A DNA stretch of 64,000 nucleotides from Ruminococcus sp. Phil11 (GCA_001940925.1 MSGZ01000021.1:26999-90998), one strand, 5' to 3'; shown: positions 16,536 to 25,209, counted from the first letter of the stretch. Notes: generated from the letters alone by a model not told the origin. Numbers and translations: made by a program.

Positions 16536-16583
16536 GTGGGAGGATTTTTCCGTCAGCCGGAGTCCAGACTCCGGCATACCACA
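16536..16583 (+). promoter_or_regulatory. Second L1-type hairpin between rplK and rplA
   Basis: CGTGGGAGG at the 5' side and ATACCACA at the 3' side bracket a CCGGAGTC/GACTCCGG hairpin. It is the same pattern as the element before rplK, so L1 may act at both sites. Confidence 0.45.
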
Positions 16584-16610
16584 GATTGATGATAAAGGAG
16601 TTTTTCATAA

Positions 16611-17306
16611 ATGAAACACGGTAAGAAATATGTCGAAAGCGCAAAGGTGCTTGATAAGGCAAAGCTCTATGAGCCGAACGATGCTCTGAGCACTGTTTGC
16701 CAGCTCGCAAAGGCAAAGTTTGACGAGACCGTTGAGGCGCACATCCGCCTCGGCGTTGACTCCCGCCATGCAGATCAGCAGGTCCGCGGTGCAGTCGTTC
16801 TGCCGAACGGCACCGGTAAGACCGTCCGTGCACTCGTCTTCTGCAAAGAGGATAAGTACGAGGCGGCTAAGGCAGCAGGTGCTGACTATGTCGGCGGTCT
16901 GGATCTCGTCGAGAAGATCCAGAAGGAAAACTGGATGGATTTCGATGTCGTCATCGCTTCTCCGGATATGATGGGCGTCGTCGGCCGTCTCGGTAAGGTT
17001 CTCGGCCCGCGCGGCCTCATGCCGAACCCGAAGGCCGGTACCGTTTCTCCGGACGTTGCAAAGGCTGTTCAGGAAGCCAAGGCCGGTAAGATCGAGTACC
17101 GTCTTGACAAGTCCAACATCATTCACTGCCCGATCGGCAAGGTTTCCTTCGGTGCCGAAAAGCTCGAGGAGAACTTCAATACTCTGCTCGAAGCAGTCGT
17201 GAAGGCAAAGCCGGCAGCAGCAAAGGGTACTTACCTGCGCTCTGTTACCGTCGCTTCCACCATGGGCGTCGGTGTTCCGGTCCTCACCACCAAGTTCGGT
17301 GTGTAA
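16611..17306 (+). CDS. rplA: 50S ribosomal protein L1
   Basis: 231 aa L1 ([27 protein letters not shown]...). The signature [18 protein letters not shown] is present. L1 forms the mobile stalk that handles deacylated tRNA at the E site and usually represses its own operon. GATAAAGGAGTTTTTCATAA precedes the ATG. In most Firmicutes rplJ-rplL-rpoB-rpoC follow; here a terminator, a tRNA gene and mobile DNA follow instead. Confidence 0.98.
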   Translation: MKHGKKYVESAKVLDKAKLYEPNDALSTVCQLAKAKFDETVEAHIRLGVDSRHADQQVRGAVVLPNGTGKTVRALVFCKEDKYEAAKAAGADYVGGLDLVEKIQKENWMDFDVVIASPDMMGVVGRLGKVLGPRGLMPNPKAGTVSPDVAKAVQEAKAGKIEYRLDKSNIIHCPIGKVSFGAEKLEENFNTLLEAVVKAKPAAAKGTYLRSVTVASTMGVGVPVLTTKFGV

Positions 17307-17318
17307 TTCGTGATCATA

Positions 17319-17368
17319 AAGCGGAAAAGGGAACGGCTGATGCCGTTTCCCTTCCGATCCGCTTTTTC
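17319..17368 (+). terminator. Intrinsic terminator after rplA
   Basis: GCGGAAAAGGGAACGG pairs with CCGTTTCCCTTCCGATCCGC with small interruptions, and a TTTTTC tail follows. Confidence 0.85.
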
Positions 17369-17379
17369 TTCGCTGACAC

Positions 17380-17408
17380 TTGACAAAATCACGATTCTAT
17401 GGTATAAT
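17380..17408 (+). promoter_or_regulatory. Promoter of tRNA-Lys
   Basis: Perfect TTGACA and TATAAT with a 17-base spacer, 14 bases upstream of the tRNA. Confidence 0.88.
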
Positions 17409-17422
17409 ATCTAAGTTGCTAT

Positions 17423-17495
17423 GAGAAATTAGCTCAGTTGGCAGAGCATCTCCCTTTTAAGGAGAGGGTCGAGGGTTCGAGCCCCTCATTTCTCA
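17423..17495 (+). tRNA. tRNA-Lys (anticodon TTT)
   Basis: 73-base cloverleaf: acceptor GAGAAAT/ATTTCTC, D arm GCTC/GAGC, anticodon stem TCTCC/GGAGA with loop CTTTTAA, T arm GAGGG/CCCTC, discriminator A, no encoded CCA. An integrative element relic starts just downstream, so this gene may be its insertion site, but I found no repeated tRNA 3' end at the far side. Confidence 0.96.
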
Positions 17496-17511
17496 CTCAT
17501 GAATATTTCGT

Positions 17512-17553
17512 AAATACGCTGTTTTCCTGTATCGGGAGAACAGCGTATTTTAT
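17512..17553 (+). terminator. Terminator after tRNA-Lys
   Basis: AATACGCTGTT pairs with AACAGCGTATT across a short bulged top, followed by TTTATT. Confidence 0.82.
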
Positions 17554-17570
17554 TGTCAAATGGGCTTTGG

Positions 17571-17770
17571 ACACTATTTGGACACTACGCGAAAAATGGA
17601 CACCAAGCGGCGCGCTTTTTGAGCGAACAACGAGCCGGATTTTTGGAATTTTATGGATTTTCTTGCAAAAATGGCGTTTGTTGAAAACGTAGAATTTTGA
17701 TGCTGATTTTTAGGTATAATGCCAAGGCGGGCTTGCCTTGTGATTTGAGGCGGATTGTGGTATAATATAG
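17571..17770 (+). repeat. Left flank repeat of the cargo cassette (copy A)
   Basis: About 200 bases that match 40655-40875 over most of their length. Both start with tandem TTGGACACTAT units, then share CGCGCTTTTTGAGCGAAC, a block ending GAGCCGGATTTTTG, and GGCGGATTGTGGTATAAT. They end at a promoter, TTGTGA-17-TATAAT (17738-17766), that reads into the cargo gene. Confidence 0.8.
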
Positions 17771-17839
17771 GTGATCAGATGGTGATGATGTGGCTAATTT
17801 AGAATGATAGTATTATTCGGTGAAAAAGGGAGAAGCAAA

Positions 17840-18541
17840 ATGACTTGCTCAGATATAATAAGCAGTATCGGCATAGCGATTGAAATCGTTGTTGCGATTT
17901 TAACCTTGTTAACACTGAAAGCTGCAATCCAAGCCAACAAACAAAACCGTGAAGAAATCATACAGGCGCAAAAAGCAATTCAGACATCAATTAAAATACA
18001 GGAGCAATCTAAAAATATAGAACTGCTCAATAACCGAATAGCTGTTTTAGATAAAATCGAACAATACGAAAAACCTCATTTAAAAAATGACCTACTTCCA
18101 CATGTTGCATTTGGGATTTATGATAAAGTGTCAGAAAACGAATTGCGCATTTTGTTTAGTGATGATCGTGGAATAGTCAATGCTTTTAAGGAAATATGCG
18201 AATGTATCAGCAACGCTCATATGATTGAGAAACAGCTAAAATCTTTTTATCACGGTTTTTGCCAGAGGGACAGTATAGGACAAATCATCAATCCGGTTTG
18301 GGAACAAATCCATCAATATGAGACTCTCTCTGGACAGACGGATTCTGAGACAGCGGAATTTATTGACTATTGTAACGATCATGTCTATACTGACAGTGAA
18401 AGCATGGAAACATTTAATTACCTCGCGCTCAAACAAGCAATGAACGATAATAGCAAGAAATTTGAAGACGCGAAAACATCTTTAATAATGAAAATCAGAG
18501 TTTTTATAGATGAATCTATCAAGCCCATTGATTTTACATAA
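17840..18541 (+). CDS. Membrane-anchored coiled-coil protein, mobile-element cargo
   Basis: 233 aa from ATG 17840 (GGGAGAAGCAAA upstream), 12 codons inside the track start. One N-terminal transmembrane segment (IGIAIEIVVAILTLLTL) is followed by a Gln/Lys-rich coiled coil (KAAIQANKQNREEIIQAQKAIQ) and a soluble domain of about 150 residues with no recognisable motif. Base composition is clearly more AT-rich than the neighbours, indicating transfer. It occupies the slot that holds an Mrr-type restriction gene in the related element at 40.9 kb. A role in defence is therefore a reasonable guess, but the sequence alone does not show a function. Confidence 0.65.
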   Translation: MTCSDIISSIGIAIEIVVAILTLLTLKAAIQANKQNREEIIQAQKAIQTSIKIQEQSKNIELLNNRIAVLDKIEQYEKPHLKNDLLPHVAFGIYDKVSENELRILFSDDRGIVNAFKEICECISNAHMIEKQLKSFYHGFCQRDSIGQIINPVWEQIHQYETLSGQTDSETAEFIDYCNDHVYTDSESMETFNYLALKQAMNDNSKKFEDAKTSLIMKIRVFIDESIKPIDFT

Positions 18542-18555
18542 TGAATTCTAAACTG

Positions 18556-18606
18556 AAAACGGGAACCGACACACAGCCGGTTCCCGTTTCGTTATACCCT
18601 TTTGTT
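18556..18606 (+). terminator. Terminator and right flank repeat of cassette (copy A)
   Basis: GGGAACCG pairs with CGGTTCCC, followed by GTTTCGTTATACCCTTTTG. The same hairpin and tail occur at 41834-41879 after the Mrr gene. Confidence 0.85.
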
Positions 18607-18614
18607 GTTGGAGC

Positions 18615-20522
18615 TCATTTTCTCCGCGAAGACATCCGCGGCGGTTCCTGCCGTGCATCGGCATCGGTCTGGCCGTTCGGGACAGCACCGCTCTCTGCTT
18701 TTCGCCGCTGATCTTCCTGCCGTTCCAATACTTGCAGGAAAGAGCCGCCGAGCACCTGCTCTGCCGTCGTCAGATAACCGACCGCCTCGCGCAGTTCCGC
18801 CTCTGCCTGCCGCAGATTGTCAGTCACATTCTGCCGATATGATTTGGCTTTTTCAATCCTTTGCTCCGATTCCCGCCAGTTGCCCGCGTTAAGATACGAC
18901 TCCTTTCTGAGCATTTCGCGAGCCTCTTCCGGCGTAAAACGGGCAGACTGCTTGTTGTAAAACACAATCTGCGCACATTCCACCAAATCCTCATGATGCC
19001 GCACATAGCTGTCGAGTTCTTCCAGGCGCTCTGTCAGTTCATTGACCTCCTGCTGCTTCTTTTCTGCATCCCGCCGCATCGAATCGAGTGTCGCGCCCTG
19101 ATTGATCTTCGCATTCAGCGCGGCTAGCCTGTCCAGCTCGGCATCATTCTGCCACGTCAGAATGCCTTTCGGGTTCTTCTTGCGGACGGGGAGGTACCCG
19201 TCTGAAAAACAAACCGTGTAGCGCTGCATCATTTCGAGAACGCGGAGGTTCGGCGCGTACATATCCCTTGCCGATTGAATCATCTGCGCGAGATTTCTCT
19301 CATACGTTGCCTTGATCTCCAGCCGGTTCCGCAGCACATCTTCACTGTAAGCGCTGCCGAGCGATTTTAGCCGGATATAGTTCTTGCCGTCCGCCGGTCT
19401 GACTGCAATGTATTTGCCGAGCCTGATTTCGTAGTGTGCATCGCAGAGCCGCTGCAAAAGCTGATCGAAATCTTTCGACATCATCAGCAGTCGGTCAATG
19501 TCATCACGAAGTTTGTCACGCCGGGAGGTCGGCTGTTTCTTGTACTGCGCTTCGATTCTTCTGATCGCATCGACAAAACATTCCTGCGCCTCAAAGCCGT
19601 TCTCAGTTTCGCGGTACGGGATCTCTTCCCGATCAAGCACAGCCTGAACGAATGCCCGCTTGTCATCATCCGCATAGAAGAATGACTTATACGGCGAGTA
19701 CATCTGCTCTTTCATTGAGGCGTTGATAGATGTCAGCTGCGCGATCTGTTGTTTCATCCGGAGCGCCTCCCGGATATCTTCCGGTTCGACGCGCTGCTTC
19801 TCACGAAAGACTGCTGAGTTTCGTTTGGCGTCCTGCCAGCGTTTGTATTCCTCGACGGTAAGATGATGATGATGCGCCTGCTTGTCTTCACGCTGACAAT
19901 CATGCTGCCGGAGCAGTTGTTCCAGTTCCCGGCGCTCACGTTCTTCCCAGATCACCAACTGATTAACGCCGCTGTTCTTTGCGGTGATGCCCATCTCTTT
20001 CAATGCTGCCCGCATCGAAACGCCTTTGCTCAATCCGCGCTGTCGTCCCTCGGTATAGAACGGCACGAAGTCGATGTGCAGATGCGGTGATGCTTCATCG
20101 AGATGCATGACACTGTTGAACACATGAAGGTTTTTGTTGCGCTCCTGAAACTTCGCAGCGTACTCCGCGAGAATCTTCTGCGCGATTTCTGCGCGTGGAC
20201 TGCCGCAGGGTGTATCCTTGCAGTCACCGAGCTGCACGATCAATTCATAGAACGGTTCCTCTCTTTTGCCGGATGCGATGTGCGAATAATAGTCTTTGAT
20301 GCGTCGGCATGGCTGCTTCTGTTTTGCATTGTAATCGTCGATTGCCGCGCCGAACAGTTCCGCGTATGCCTCGTGAATATCCTGCTGCTTGAAGAAAATG
20401 TTGTTCTGCATCTGATCGCGGCGGATGTTTCTTGCAATGAAGTCGCGGTTATTGTGCGCAAGATTTGCGCCGTGGGGATTGCTTGCCTTGCCGAGTGTGA
20501 CGCTGATACTGAATCGTTCCAT
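18615..20522 (-). CDS. MobV family relaxase (plasmid mobilization, Pre/Mob)
   Basis: 635 aa. The N-terminal third has the MobV layout: an early NNRDFIARNI segment and the metal-binding histidine motif HLDEASPHLHIDFVP (HxDExxPHxH), which nicks and binds DNA at oriT. The rest is long charged coiled coil (LTERLEELDSYVRHHEDLV). MobV enzymes mobilize small plasmids and integrative elements using conjugation machinery supplied by another element; no type IV secretion genes are present. ATAAGGAGGACAA precedes the ATG. An oriT would be expected just upstream at 20523-20660, but no clear inverted repeat with a nick motif could be assigned. Confidence 0.9.
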   Translation of the reverse strand: MERFSISVTLGKASNPHGANLAHNNRDFIARNIRRDQMQNNIFFKQQDIHEAYAELFGAAIDDYNAKQKQPCRRIKDYYSHIASGKREEPFYELIVQLGDCKDTPCGSPRAEIAQKILAEYAAKFQERNKNLHVFNSVMHLDEASPHLHIDFVPFYTEGRQRGLSKGVSMRAALKEMGITAKNSGVNQLVIWEERERRELEQLLRQHDCQREDKQAHHHHLTVEEYKRWQDAKRNSAVFREKQRVEPEDIREALRMKQQIAQLTSINASMKEQMYSPYKSFFYADDDKRAFVQAVLDREEIPYRETENGFEAQECFVDAIRRIEAQYKKQPTSRRDKLRDDIDRLLMMSKDFDQLLQRLCDAHYEIRLGKYIAVRPADGKNYIRLKSLGSAYSEDVLRNRLEIKATYERNLAQMIQSARDMYAPNLRVLEMMQRYTVCFSDGYLPVRKKNPKGILTWQNDAELDRLAALNAKINQGATLDSMRRDAEKKQQEVNELTERLEELDSYVRHHEDLVECAQIVFYNKQSARFTPEEAREMLRKESYLNAGNWRESEQRIEKAKSYRQNVTDNLRQAEAELREAVGYLTTAEQVLGGSFLQVLERQEDQRRKAESGAVPNGQTDADARQEPPRMSSRRK

Positions 20523-20663
20523 TTGTCCTCCTTATCTCTTTTTTCAGCCGGAGAACAGCTGAAATCACGCTTTTTGTACCGTTTTGCAAACTGAATCAAT
20601 AGATTACCCAATATCAGTAATGCATGACGGGTTTCCGTCCATGAACTACTGATTTCCGGGGCC

Positions 20664-21023
20664 TCAGGTGGCCTTTGTCTGCTCCGCAGCTTGGGAATTC
20701 CCCAACCATTTGCGATACCGATGTCCGATTTCCGGATAATAGTCGTGTATATCTCTTGCGGTCAGCGCAAGGTAAAGGCCCATCAGCGAGATCATCTTCT
20801 CGGCTTCGTTGTCGAAGAAGTAGATCAGCACCTCGTCCATGTCGCCGCGTCGGATCGGTTTTCCGTATCGCGTGATTTTGTCGCGGAGTGCTTTCGCCAT
20901 GTCACCGAACGCGCACTCGCTGCCGCCGAGTACCATTGTATCAAGCATCGAGAGCAGCGCATTGGCCTGATCTCTCTCAAGGCATACTTTGATCGGACCG
21001 AGCTTGTTTTTGAATCCGGCCAC
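20664..21023 (-). CDS. Hypothetical element protein
   Basis: 119 aa from a GTG start (VAGFKNKLGPIKVCLERDQANALLSML) that sits 7 bases after the DnaC-like stop with GAGGAG upstream; the track ORF extends wrongly into the loader gene. The protein looks helical and soluble, with an acidic MDEVLIYFFDNEAEKMISLM stretch and an aromatic C-terminus (DYYPEIGHRYRKWLGN). Its position between a replication loader and a relaxase suggests a role in element maintenance or mobilization; that is contextual inference only. Confidence 0.6.
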   Translation of the reverse strand: MAGFKNKLGPIKVCLERDQANALLSMLDTMVLGGSECAFGDMAKALRDKITRYGKPIRRGDMDEVLIYFFDNEAEKMISLMGLYLALTARDIHDYYPEIGHRYRKWLGNSQAAEQTKAT

Positions 21024-21030
21024 TCCTGCA

Positions 21031-21870
21031 TCACTCCTCTTCCGTTGTTTTATTGCTTGATGATGATCGTGCAGCTCTTTCTTTGAGTGCGGTGAAGCGT
21101 CTGTCCTCTCCCTGCACATGAAACGTCGCCGCACGCTCAAACATTCTGCTGACGATTCGTTTCTGTGTAAGGTCGGCGGGTGCTGCAAAATCGTTCATCG
21201 AAAGATTGGTCGTGATGACGCAGGGCTTTCCGCTGCGGAGTCGTCCGTCGATCAGATTGAACTTGATCTCGTCCATGTAATCTGTCCGGTGCTCGCATCC
21301 GAAATCGTCAATCACAAGCAGGCCTGTGTGATTCATTTCCCCATAGACCGCTCCTTTGTCCGGACTGTTCCAGAGCTGCTGTTCAATCTCGGAGACTGTG
21401 ATGAACCGCGCTGTCATGCCGGCATCAATCGCTGCATTTGCAATGCACGCCGCCATGAATGACTTGCCTGTCCCGCAGTCTCCCCAGAGCAGCAGCCAAT
21501 CACGGCTGCTGTCTCCGGTCACTCTTTCAGAAAACGCTTTACAGATTTCGGTCAGTCGGGGATCTTTGCAATCGTCATCCGCAAACCTTGCACGGATCAG
21601 ATCGGAACTGCCAAAGCAAATCGTTCGCCGCTGTTCGATCTGATTCTGTCGAAGTCTCTCGCGCATTGCATCATCATCGGCTTTCATACAGTCGCAAAGG
21701 CAGTACACTGCAAAGTTTGAATCAGGGAACGGTCTACACTGCTTCGGTGAACGGCACTTCCCGCAAATCAGCAAGCCGGTTGCTTTGTCCGTGTAGTCAC
21801 AGTCCCGAACCGGAATTGCTTCTTCGGCTCTCGCGGCAAGGATGCTGAATACTTCTTTCACTGCACTCAT
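21031..21870 (-). CDS. DnaC-like helicase-loader ATPase
   Basis: 279 aa. An N-terminal cysteine cluster (CGKCRSPKQC ... CLCDC) is followed by an AAA+ core: Walker A WGDCGTGKSFMA, Walker B GLLVIDDFGCE, sensor region CVITTNLSMNDF and an arginine finger region QKRIVSRMFERA. This is the layout of DnaC/DnaI-type loaders carried by phages and integrative elements, which recruit the host replicative helicase. Its ATG overlaps the stop of an upstream DnaD-like frame (ATGA), a usual pairing in such elements. Confidence 0.9.
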   Translation of the reverse strand: MSAVKEVFSILAARAEEAIPVRDCDYTDKATGLLICGKCRSPKQCRPFPDSNFAVYCLCDCMKADDDAMRERLRQNQIEQRRTICFGSSDLIRARFADDDCKDPRLTEICKAFSERVTGDSSRDWLLLWGDCGTGKSFMAACIANAAIDAGMTARFITVSEIEQQLWNSPDKGAVYGEMNHTGLLVIDDFGCEHRTDYMDEIKFNLIDGRLRSGKPCVITTNLSMNDFAAPADLTQKRIVSRMFERAATFHVQGEDRRFTALKERAARSSSSNKTTEEE

Positions 21871-22010
21871 GTGAACACCCCTTCCAGATCATAAACCGGT
21901 TGAACCTGTGCCTCGTTTCGGGGCAGTGGTTTCTGTTCCTTCCTTGCCCAGGTTCGGATCACCGCGAGAAAGTTTTTATAGCGCTTGCCGCTGCTCGCCA
22001 CATATCCTTG
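21867..22010 (-). pseudogene. DnaD-like replication protein, C-terminal fragment
   Basis: Upstream of the loader gene the same strand reads an open C-terminal fragment: RQGYVASSGKRYKNFLAVIRTW, ARKEQKPLPRNEAQVQP and VYDLEGVFT, then stop. YKNFLAVIRTWARKE is the kind of sequence that closes DnaD-domain replisome organizers of phages and integrative elements. The rest of the gene is missing because the frame runs directly into the opposite-strand integrase fragment at about 22004. No start codon is available, so it is a remnant. Confidence 0.55.
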
Positions 22011-22627
22011 ACGCGCTCGCCGATGAACCGCTGCAATTCCAGGCTTGCATTCAGCTTGCGATCCTGACCGGCGCGCGGCTTGGTGAACTGGTTGCCTTGA
22101 AATTCAGCGATGTGGACTTTGACAATAACAAGATCAAGATCGAGCGAGCGGCCTATAAGCTGAGAGGACAGGCGCAGGCAGTCAAGCCGCCGAAGGACTA
22201 TGATGTGCGCACAGTTTCGATCACGCAGGAATGTACCGCACTGATTGCGATGGTGCAGGAGGAAAAGAAGCAGCTCGCGGCGGAACTCGGTACGGCATGG
22301 CACGAGGAAGACTGGATTCTCACGCAATGGGACGGCACGATGATGCACAAGCAGACGCCGTCTGCGAGATTTCGGAAGTTCCTGAAAAAGCATGGGCTGA
22401 AAGTGCAGAAATTCCATGCCCTGCGGCACACTTCTGCGACCTTGCTCCTTTACTCCGGTGTCAATATCCGGCAGGTGCAGTCGCGGCTCGGTCACGGCAA
22501 TATCACCACGACGCAGCGTTATCTGCACGCAATCAAGGACGCAGACGAGGAAGCGGTCAATGCACTGCAAAACCTGCTGATTACGCAGCACAAAGCGGAT
22601 GCTGAGGCAAAGCGTAAGGCGGAATAA
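22004..22627 (+). pseudogene. Tyrosine integrase, catalytic domain only (N-terminus lost)
   Basis: From ILDALADEPLQFQ onward the frame is a standard tyrosine recombinase catalytic domain with its residues intact: first Arg in LTGARLGELVAL, HALRHTSATLL (HxxR), SRLGHGNITTTQRY with the LGH and the nucleophile Tyr. The DNA-arm-binding and core-binding N-terminal domains are missing; the codons before 22004 in the track ORF read as unrelated sequence. The break coincides with the truncated DnaD-like gene on the other strand, so one deletion removed both. Its last 200 bases recur at 41923-42140. Confidence 0.85.
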
Positions 22628-22632
22628 TAACG

Positions 22633-22667
22633 AAACGGGAATCGGCGCTTATTGCCGATTCCCGTTT
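22633..22667 (+). terminator. Terminator after the integrase fragment
   Basis: AAACGGGAATCGGC pairs with GCCGATTCCCGTTT around a 7-base loop; the tail is T-rich. Confidence 0.85.
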
Positions 22668-22789
22668 CTGTATGGGTGTCTATGTTAACTTTTCCCTGGC
22701 ATAAAGAGGGCTATTTGCGTGCGAGCATAACACGCTCAGATATAATCGCCTAATTCTGAAATTATATAGTCATGTTTTGAGAGAAATAA

Positions 22790-22882
22790 ATGCGGAGAAT
22801 GGGGTTGTCGGCTAATACCTTCTATCGCCGTGTGCGTGAGTATGAAGCGGAACACGGGATCGCAGTGCCGACCTCAGCTTGA
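22790..22882 (+). pseudogene. Possible recombinase/resolvase C-terminal remnant
   Basis: A 30-codon frame, MRRMGLSANTFYRRVREYE and so on, resembles the C-terminal helix-turn-helix of serine resolvases (LSxxTFYRR). It has no upstream catalytic part and no convincing ribosome binding site. The rest of 22668-22957 shows nothing else I can support. Confidence 0.4.
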
Positions 22883-22957
22883 CAGCCCCCTCACACGAAC
22901 GGAAACTCCCCCAGAGCCGTCCGAGCCTGCGTAGCAGAAACTAACCGTCCGAAAAGC

Positions 22958-22991
22958 AAGAGGCTCAGGAAGCAATATCCTGAGCCTCTTA
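22958..22991 (-). terminator. Terminator of the esterase operon
   Basis: AAGAGGCTCAGG pairs with CCTGAGCCTCTT around a 9-base loop, 10 bases beyond the stop of the minus-strand gene at 23002. Confidence 0.85.
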
Positions 22992-23001
22992 CTGAATAGA
23001 T

Positions 23002-23976
23002 TCAATCATTTTTCTCAATATCCTGCCAATTTGAATTATGCAGTATCTCCGCATCATCACCGACAAAGACCTTGGATGCTTCCTCATCATCGCAGAGCTG
23101 ATACAGCATCCAGGCGGTCATATACCCGTCGGAACGAACAAGCATATCCTCATGCTCCGCACCCGTTGCTCTTGCCCGAACCTTCTCAACATCATCAGAA
23201 ATGCTGTTATAATTCGTGACAACTGCTTCAAGAGGACATACGCCTGCAAAATCCTTTGTAATATCCGGAACATCGGCATCATCGGTTTTTCCTGTTCCCG
23301 AAGTCATAAAATACGGTATCGTGACCTTGCTTACATCATAATCCCAGCCCATATTATGTGCAAGGAAGGGATAAGCCGCACTGCCTGTGAATATCGTCTT
23401 ATACAGCTTTCCATTATCAAAATTCGTAACTGCACATAACGCTCCGGCACCGCCTTGTGAATATCCCATGATACCGATATTGTTTTTGTCTATCTTGCCG
23501 TACAATTCGCTGTCAGCACCGATATTCAGGATAAATTCAAGTGTTTCCGATGCTGTTTCGCCTGTGCCGGACTGCGGATCATCGTTACCAACCACAATAA
23601 ATCCCCATGAAGCGATCCTGTCAAGCACAGCCATATAATTTCTTGCCCGTGTTCCGCTTGCATTGACGGAAACGATCATCGGATAAGTTTGTTTGCTGTC
23701 TGCAAGCTCCGCAGGATAAAATACCCTGATCGTGTCTATCTTGCTGTTATCACTCTTGAATTCAGTGCAGGCGGTCTCAAAGCTGCCCCTGGCGGAATAT
23801 TTCTTTTCAAGCACTGCATCTGTCTTGAGATCATCGAAATAGTCATCATCGTACCACGGACGGCGTTCGTGTATCTTACCCTTTATGAAGAATATCACTG
23901 CAACAGAGAAAAGAATCAGCAGTATGATACCGATGATTTTCAACACCTTATGCCCCCGTTTCGTTTCAGTTTTCAT
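23002..23976 (-). CDS. Membrane-anchored alpha/beta hydrolase
   Basis: 324 aa. An uncleaved-looking signal anchor (VLKIIGIILLILFSVAVIFFIKG) is followed by an extracellular alpha/beta-hydrolase domain. The nucleophile elbow is GYSQGGAGAL; RVFYPAELADSKQTYPMIVSV is the first strand pair, and ATGAEHEDML may carry the catalytic histidine. The layout resembles dienelactone-hydrolase/chlorophyllase-type esterases; the substrate is unknown. It lies 13 bases downstream of a pectinacetylesterase-like gene and is probably in the same TetR-controlled transcript, so both may act on extracellular acyl or acetyl esters. Confidence 0.8.
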   Translation of the reverse strand: MKTETKRGHKVLKIIGIILLILFSVAVIFFIKGKIHERRPWYDDDYFDDLKTDAVLEKKYSARGSFETACTEFKSDNSKIDTIRVFYPAELADSKQTYPMIVSVNASGTRARNYMAVLDRIASWGFIVVGNDDPQSGTGETASETLEFILNIGADSELYGKIDKNNIGIMGYSQGGAGALCAVTNFDNGKLYKTIFTGSAAYPFLAHNMGWDYDVSKVTIPYFMTSGTGKTDDADVPDITKDFAGVCPLEAVVTNYNSISDDVEKVRARATGAEHEDMLVRSDGYMTAWMLYQLCDDEEASKVFVGDDAEILHNSNWQDIEKND

Positions 23977-23989
23977 GTTTGACCTCTCC

Positions 23990-25114
23990 TCAGAATGTTT
24001 TATCGAGCAATTCCAGCCCGTAGGTCTTTACATCACCGTTCACAGCATCATATATCCACTCACCGACACTTCGGGCGTTTCCGAGCTCGTCAAATACATT
24101 TGCAGATATGATCGTATGCTGGGTATTATGGGTATTTGCATCCTCTCCGCAGCTCCAGACATAGATACCCACATCGGGGATATTCGCCTGCAAGCCGTTT
24201 ACCATTTCTTTCAGATCACGCTGGAAGTGATCGCCAAGCTCTTTTGTCTTATCCATTTTTCCGCTGTCGATATAGGACTGATACTGCATCAGCGTATCAT
24301 CACGGTAGGAGCAGTCAAAGAGTATTTTCACGCCGTTACCACGCTTTTCGCGGAGTGCGGTCAGACTGTCAAGGACAAGGTTGTTTGTGGTCAGCCTGTC
24401 TGATATTTCAGTCGGAGCTTTCCACAGATCCACAGCCGTTTCGTGCCAGCCGTTATAAAGCAGGAGCGAGCTGTCAACACAGACGGTCACATTTTCAGCA
24501 CCGGGAAAACGGTCGATCACATCGTCAGCCAGCAGGGAGGTCGCAAATCCGCCTGCCGAAAAGCCTGTTACAAGCAGCGTGTCAGGCTCTCCGATATACT
24601 GTTTGACCTGTTCCACATAAGCGGAATAATTGCTGTATCCTGTGTGATACACAGTCTTTTTACCCTCGTAAATTCCCGTGCCTGCGTGAAAATCGCCGGT
24701 CGCATAGGGGATCACGATAAAGCTCCAGTCCTTAAAGGGATTATCCTCCGCAGTGCTGCCGATACCGCCCTGTGCGACAAAGTCCTGTGCCGTCATATTG
24801 GTCGCATAGAACTCCTTGCCTCCCTCAGAGGTCTCAGGAGTGATGCTCACACCGCCGCCGAAGAAATACACAACGCCCTTGTTCTCTGTACCCTTGCGGA
24901 AGATGCCGTGCCATTCACTGCCGTCCGAGGACTTTGCGCCGTCCACTTCAACCTCATACCACTTGCCGATCTCAGGTTCACCCTTGAGCTTAGGGAATGT
25001 TTTGAGAAATGTCAGCTTCAGAAGAACAAAAATGCCTGTTGCAATCACGAAAATGATAATCCCGATGATGATAAGCACCTTTTTTAATCTGCTTTTTGGT
25101 TTTGTGATTCCCAT
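23990..25114 (-). CDS. Membrane-anchored pectinacetylesterase-like hydrolase
   Basis: 374 aa from the ATG reading MGITKPKSRLKKV (GAAGGAGG seven bases upstream). A signal-anchor helix (VLIIIGIIIFVIATGIFVLL) precedes a domain that matches pectinacetylesterases: VVYFFGGGVSITPE (oxyanion loop), VTGFSAGGFATSLL (serine elbow), and a late histidine in NTHNTQHTIIS. Members remove acetyl groups from pectin or related glycans in plants and gut bacteria; here the substrate is unproven. It is the first gene of the minus-strand unit controlled by the divergent TetR promoter region. Confidence 0.8.
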   Translation of the reverse strand: MGITKPKSRLKKVLIIIGIIIFVIATGIFVLLKLTFLKTFPKLKGEPEIGKWYEVEVDGAKSSDGSEWHGIFRKGTENKGVVYFFGGGVSITPETSEGGKEFYATNMTAQDFVAQGGIGSTAEDNPFKDWSFIVIPYATGDFHAGTGIYEGKKTVYHTGYSNYSAYVEQVKQYIGEPDTLLVTGFSAGGFATSLLADDVIDRFPGAENVTVCVDSSLLLYNGWHETAVDLWKAPTEISDRLTTNNLVLDSLTALREKRGNGVKILFDCSYRDDTLMQYQSYIDSGKMDKTKELGDHFQRDLKEMVNGLQANIPDVGIYVWSCGEDANTHNTQHTIISANVFDELGNARSVGEWIYDAVNGDVKTYGLELLDKTF

Positions 25115-25140
25115 AACATAGCCTCCTTCAATCTCATAGC

Positions 25141-25196
25141 TTGACAAAAACGCTTTCCTATGATACTATAATATCATAAAACGGCTGCAAAGTCAA
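25141..25196. promoter_or_regulatory. Overlapping divergent promoters with operator
   Basis: Plus strand: TTGACA-17-TACTAT toward the TetR gene. Minus strand: TTGACT-17-TATTAT toward the esterase operon. The two -10 regions lie in one palindrome-like stretch, TGATACTATAATATCA, that resembles the large palindrome at 25210. Confidence 0.8.
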
Positions 25197-25209
25197 TAAA
25201 ATCGGAAAA

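Noticed and set aside
18615-22627. Functional integrative/mobilizable element
   Set aside because: The integrase lacks its N-terminal domains and the DnaD-like gene is truncated, so self-transfer or excision from this copy is unlikely without help.
17423-22900. Clean tRNA-Lys att site for the 17.5 kb element
   Set aside because: I could not find a repeat of the tRNA-Lys 3' end at the right side of the element or near 42-43.7 kb, so the insertion site remains unassigned.
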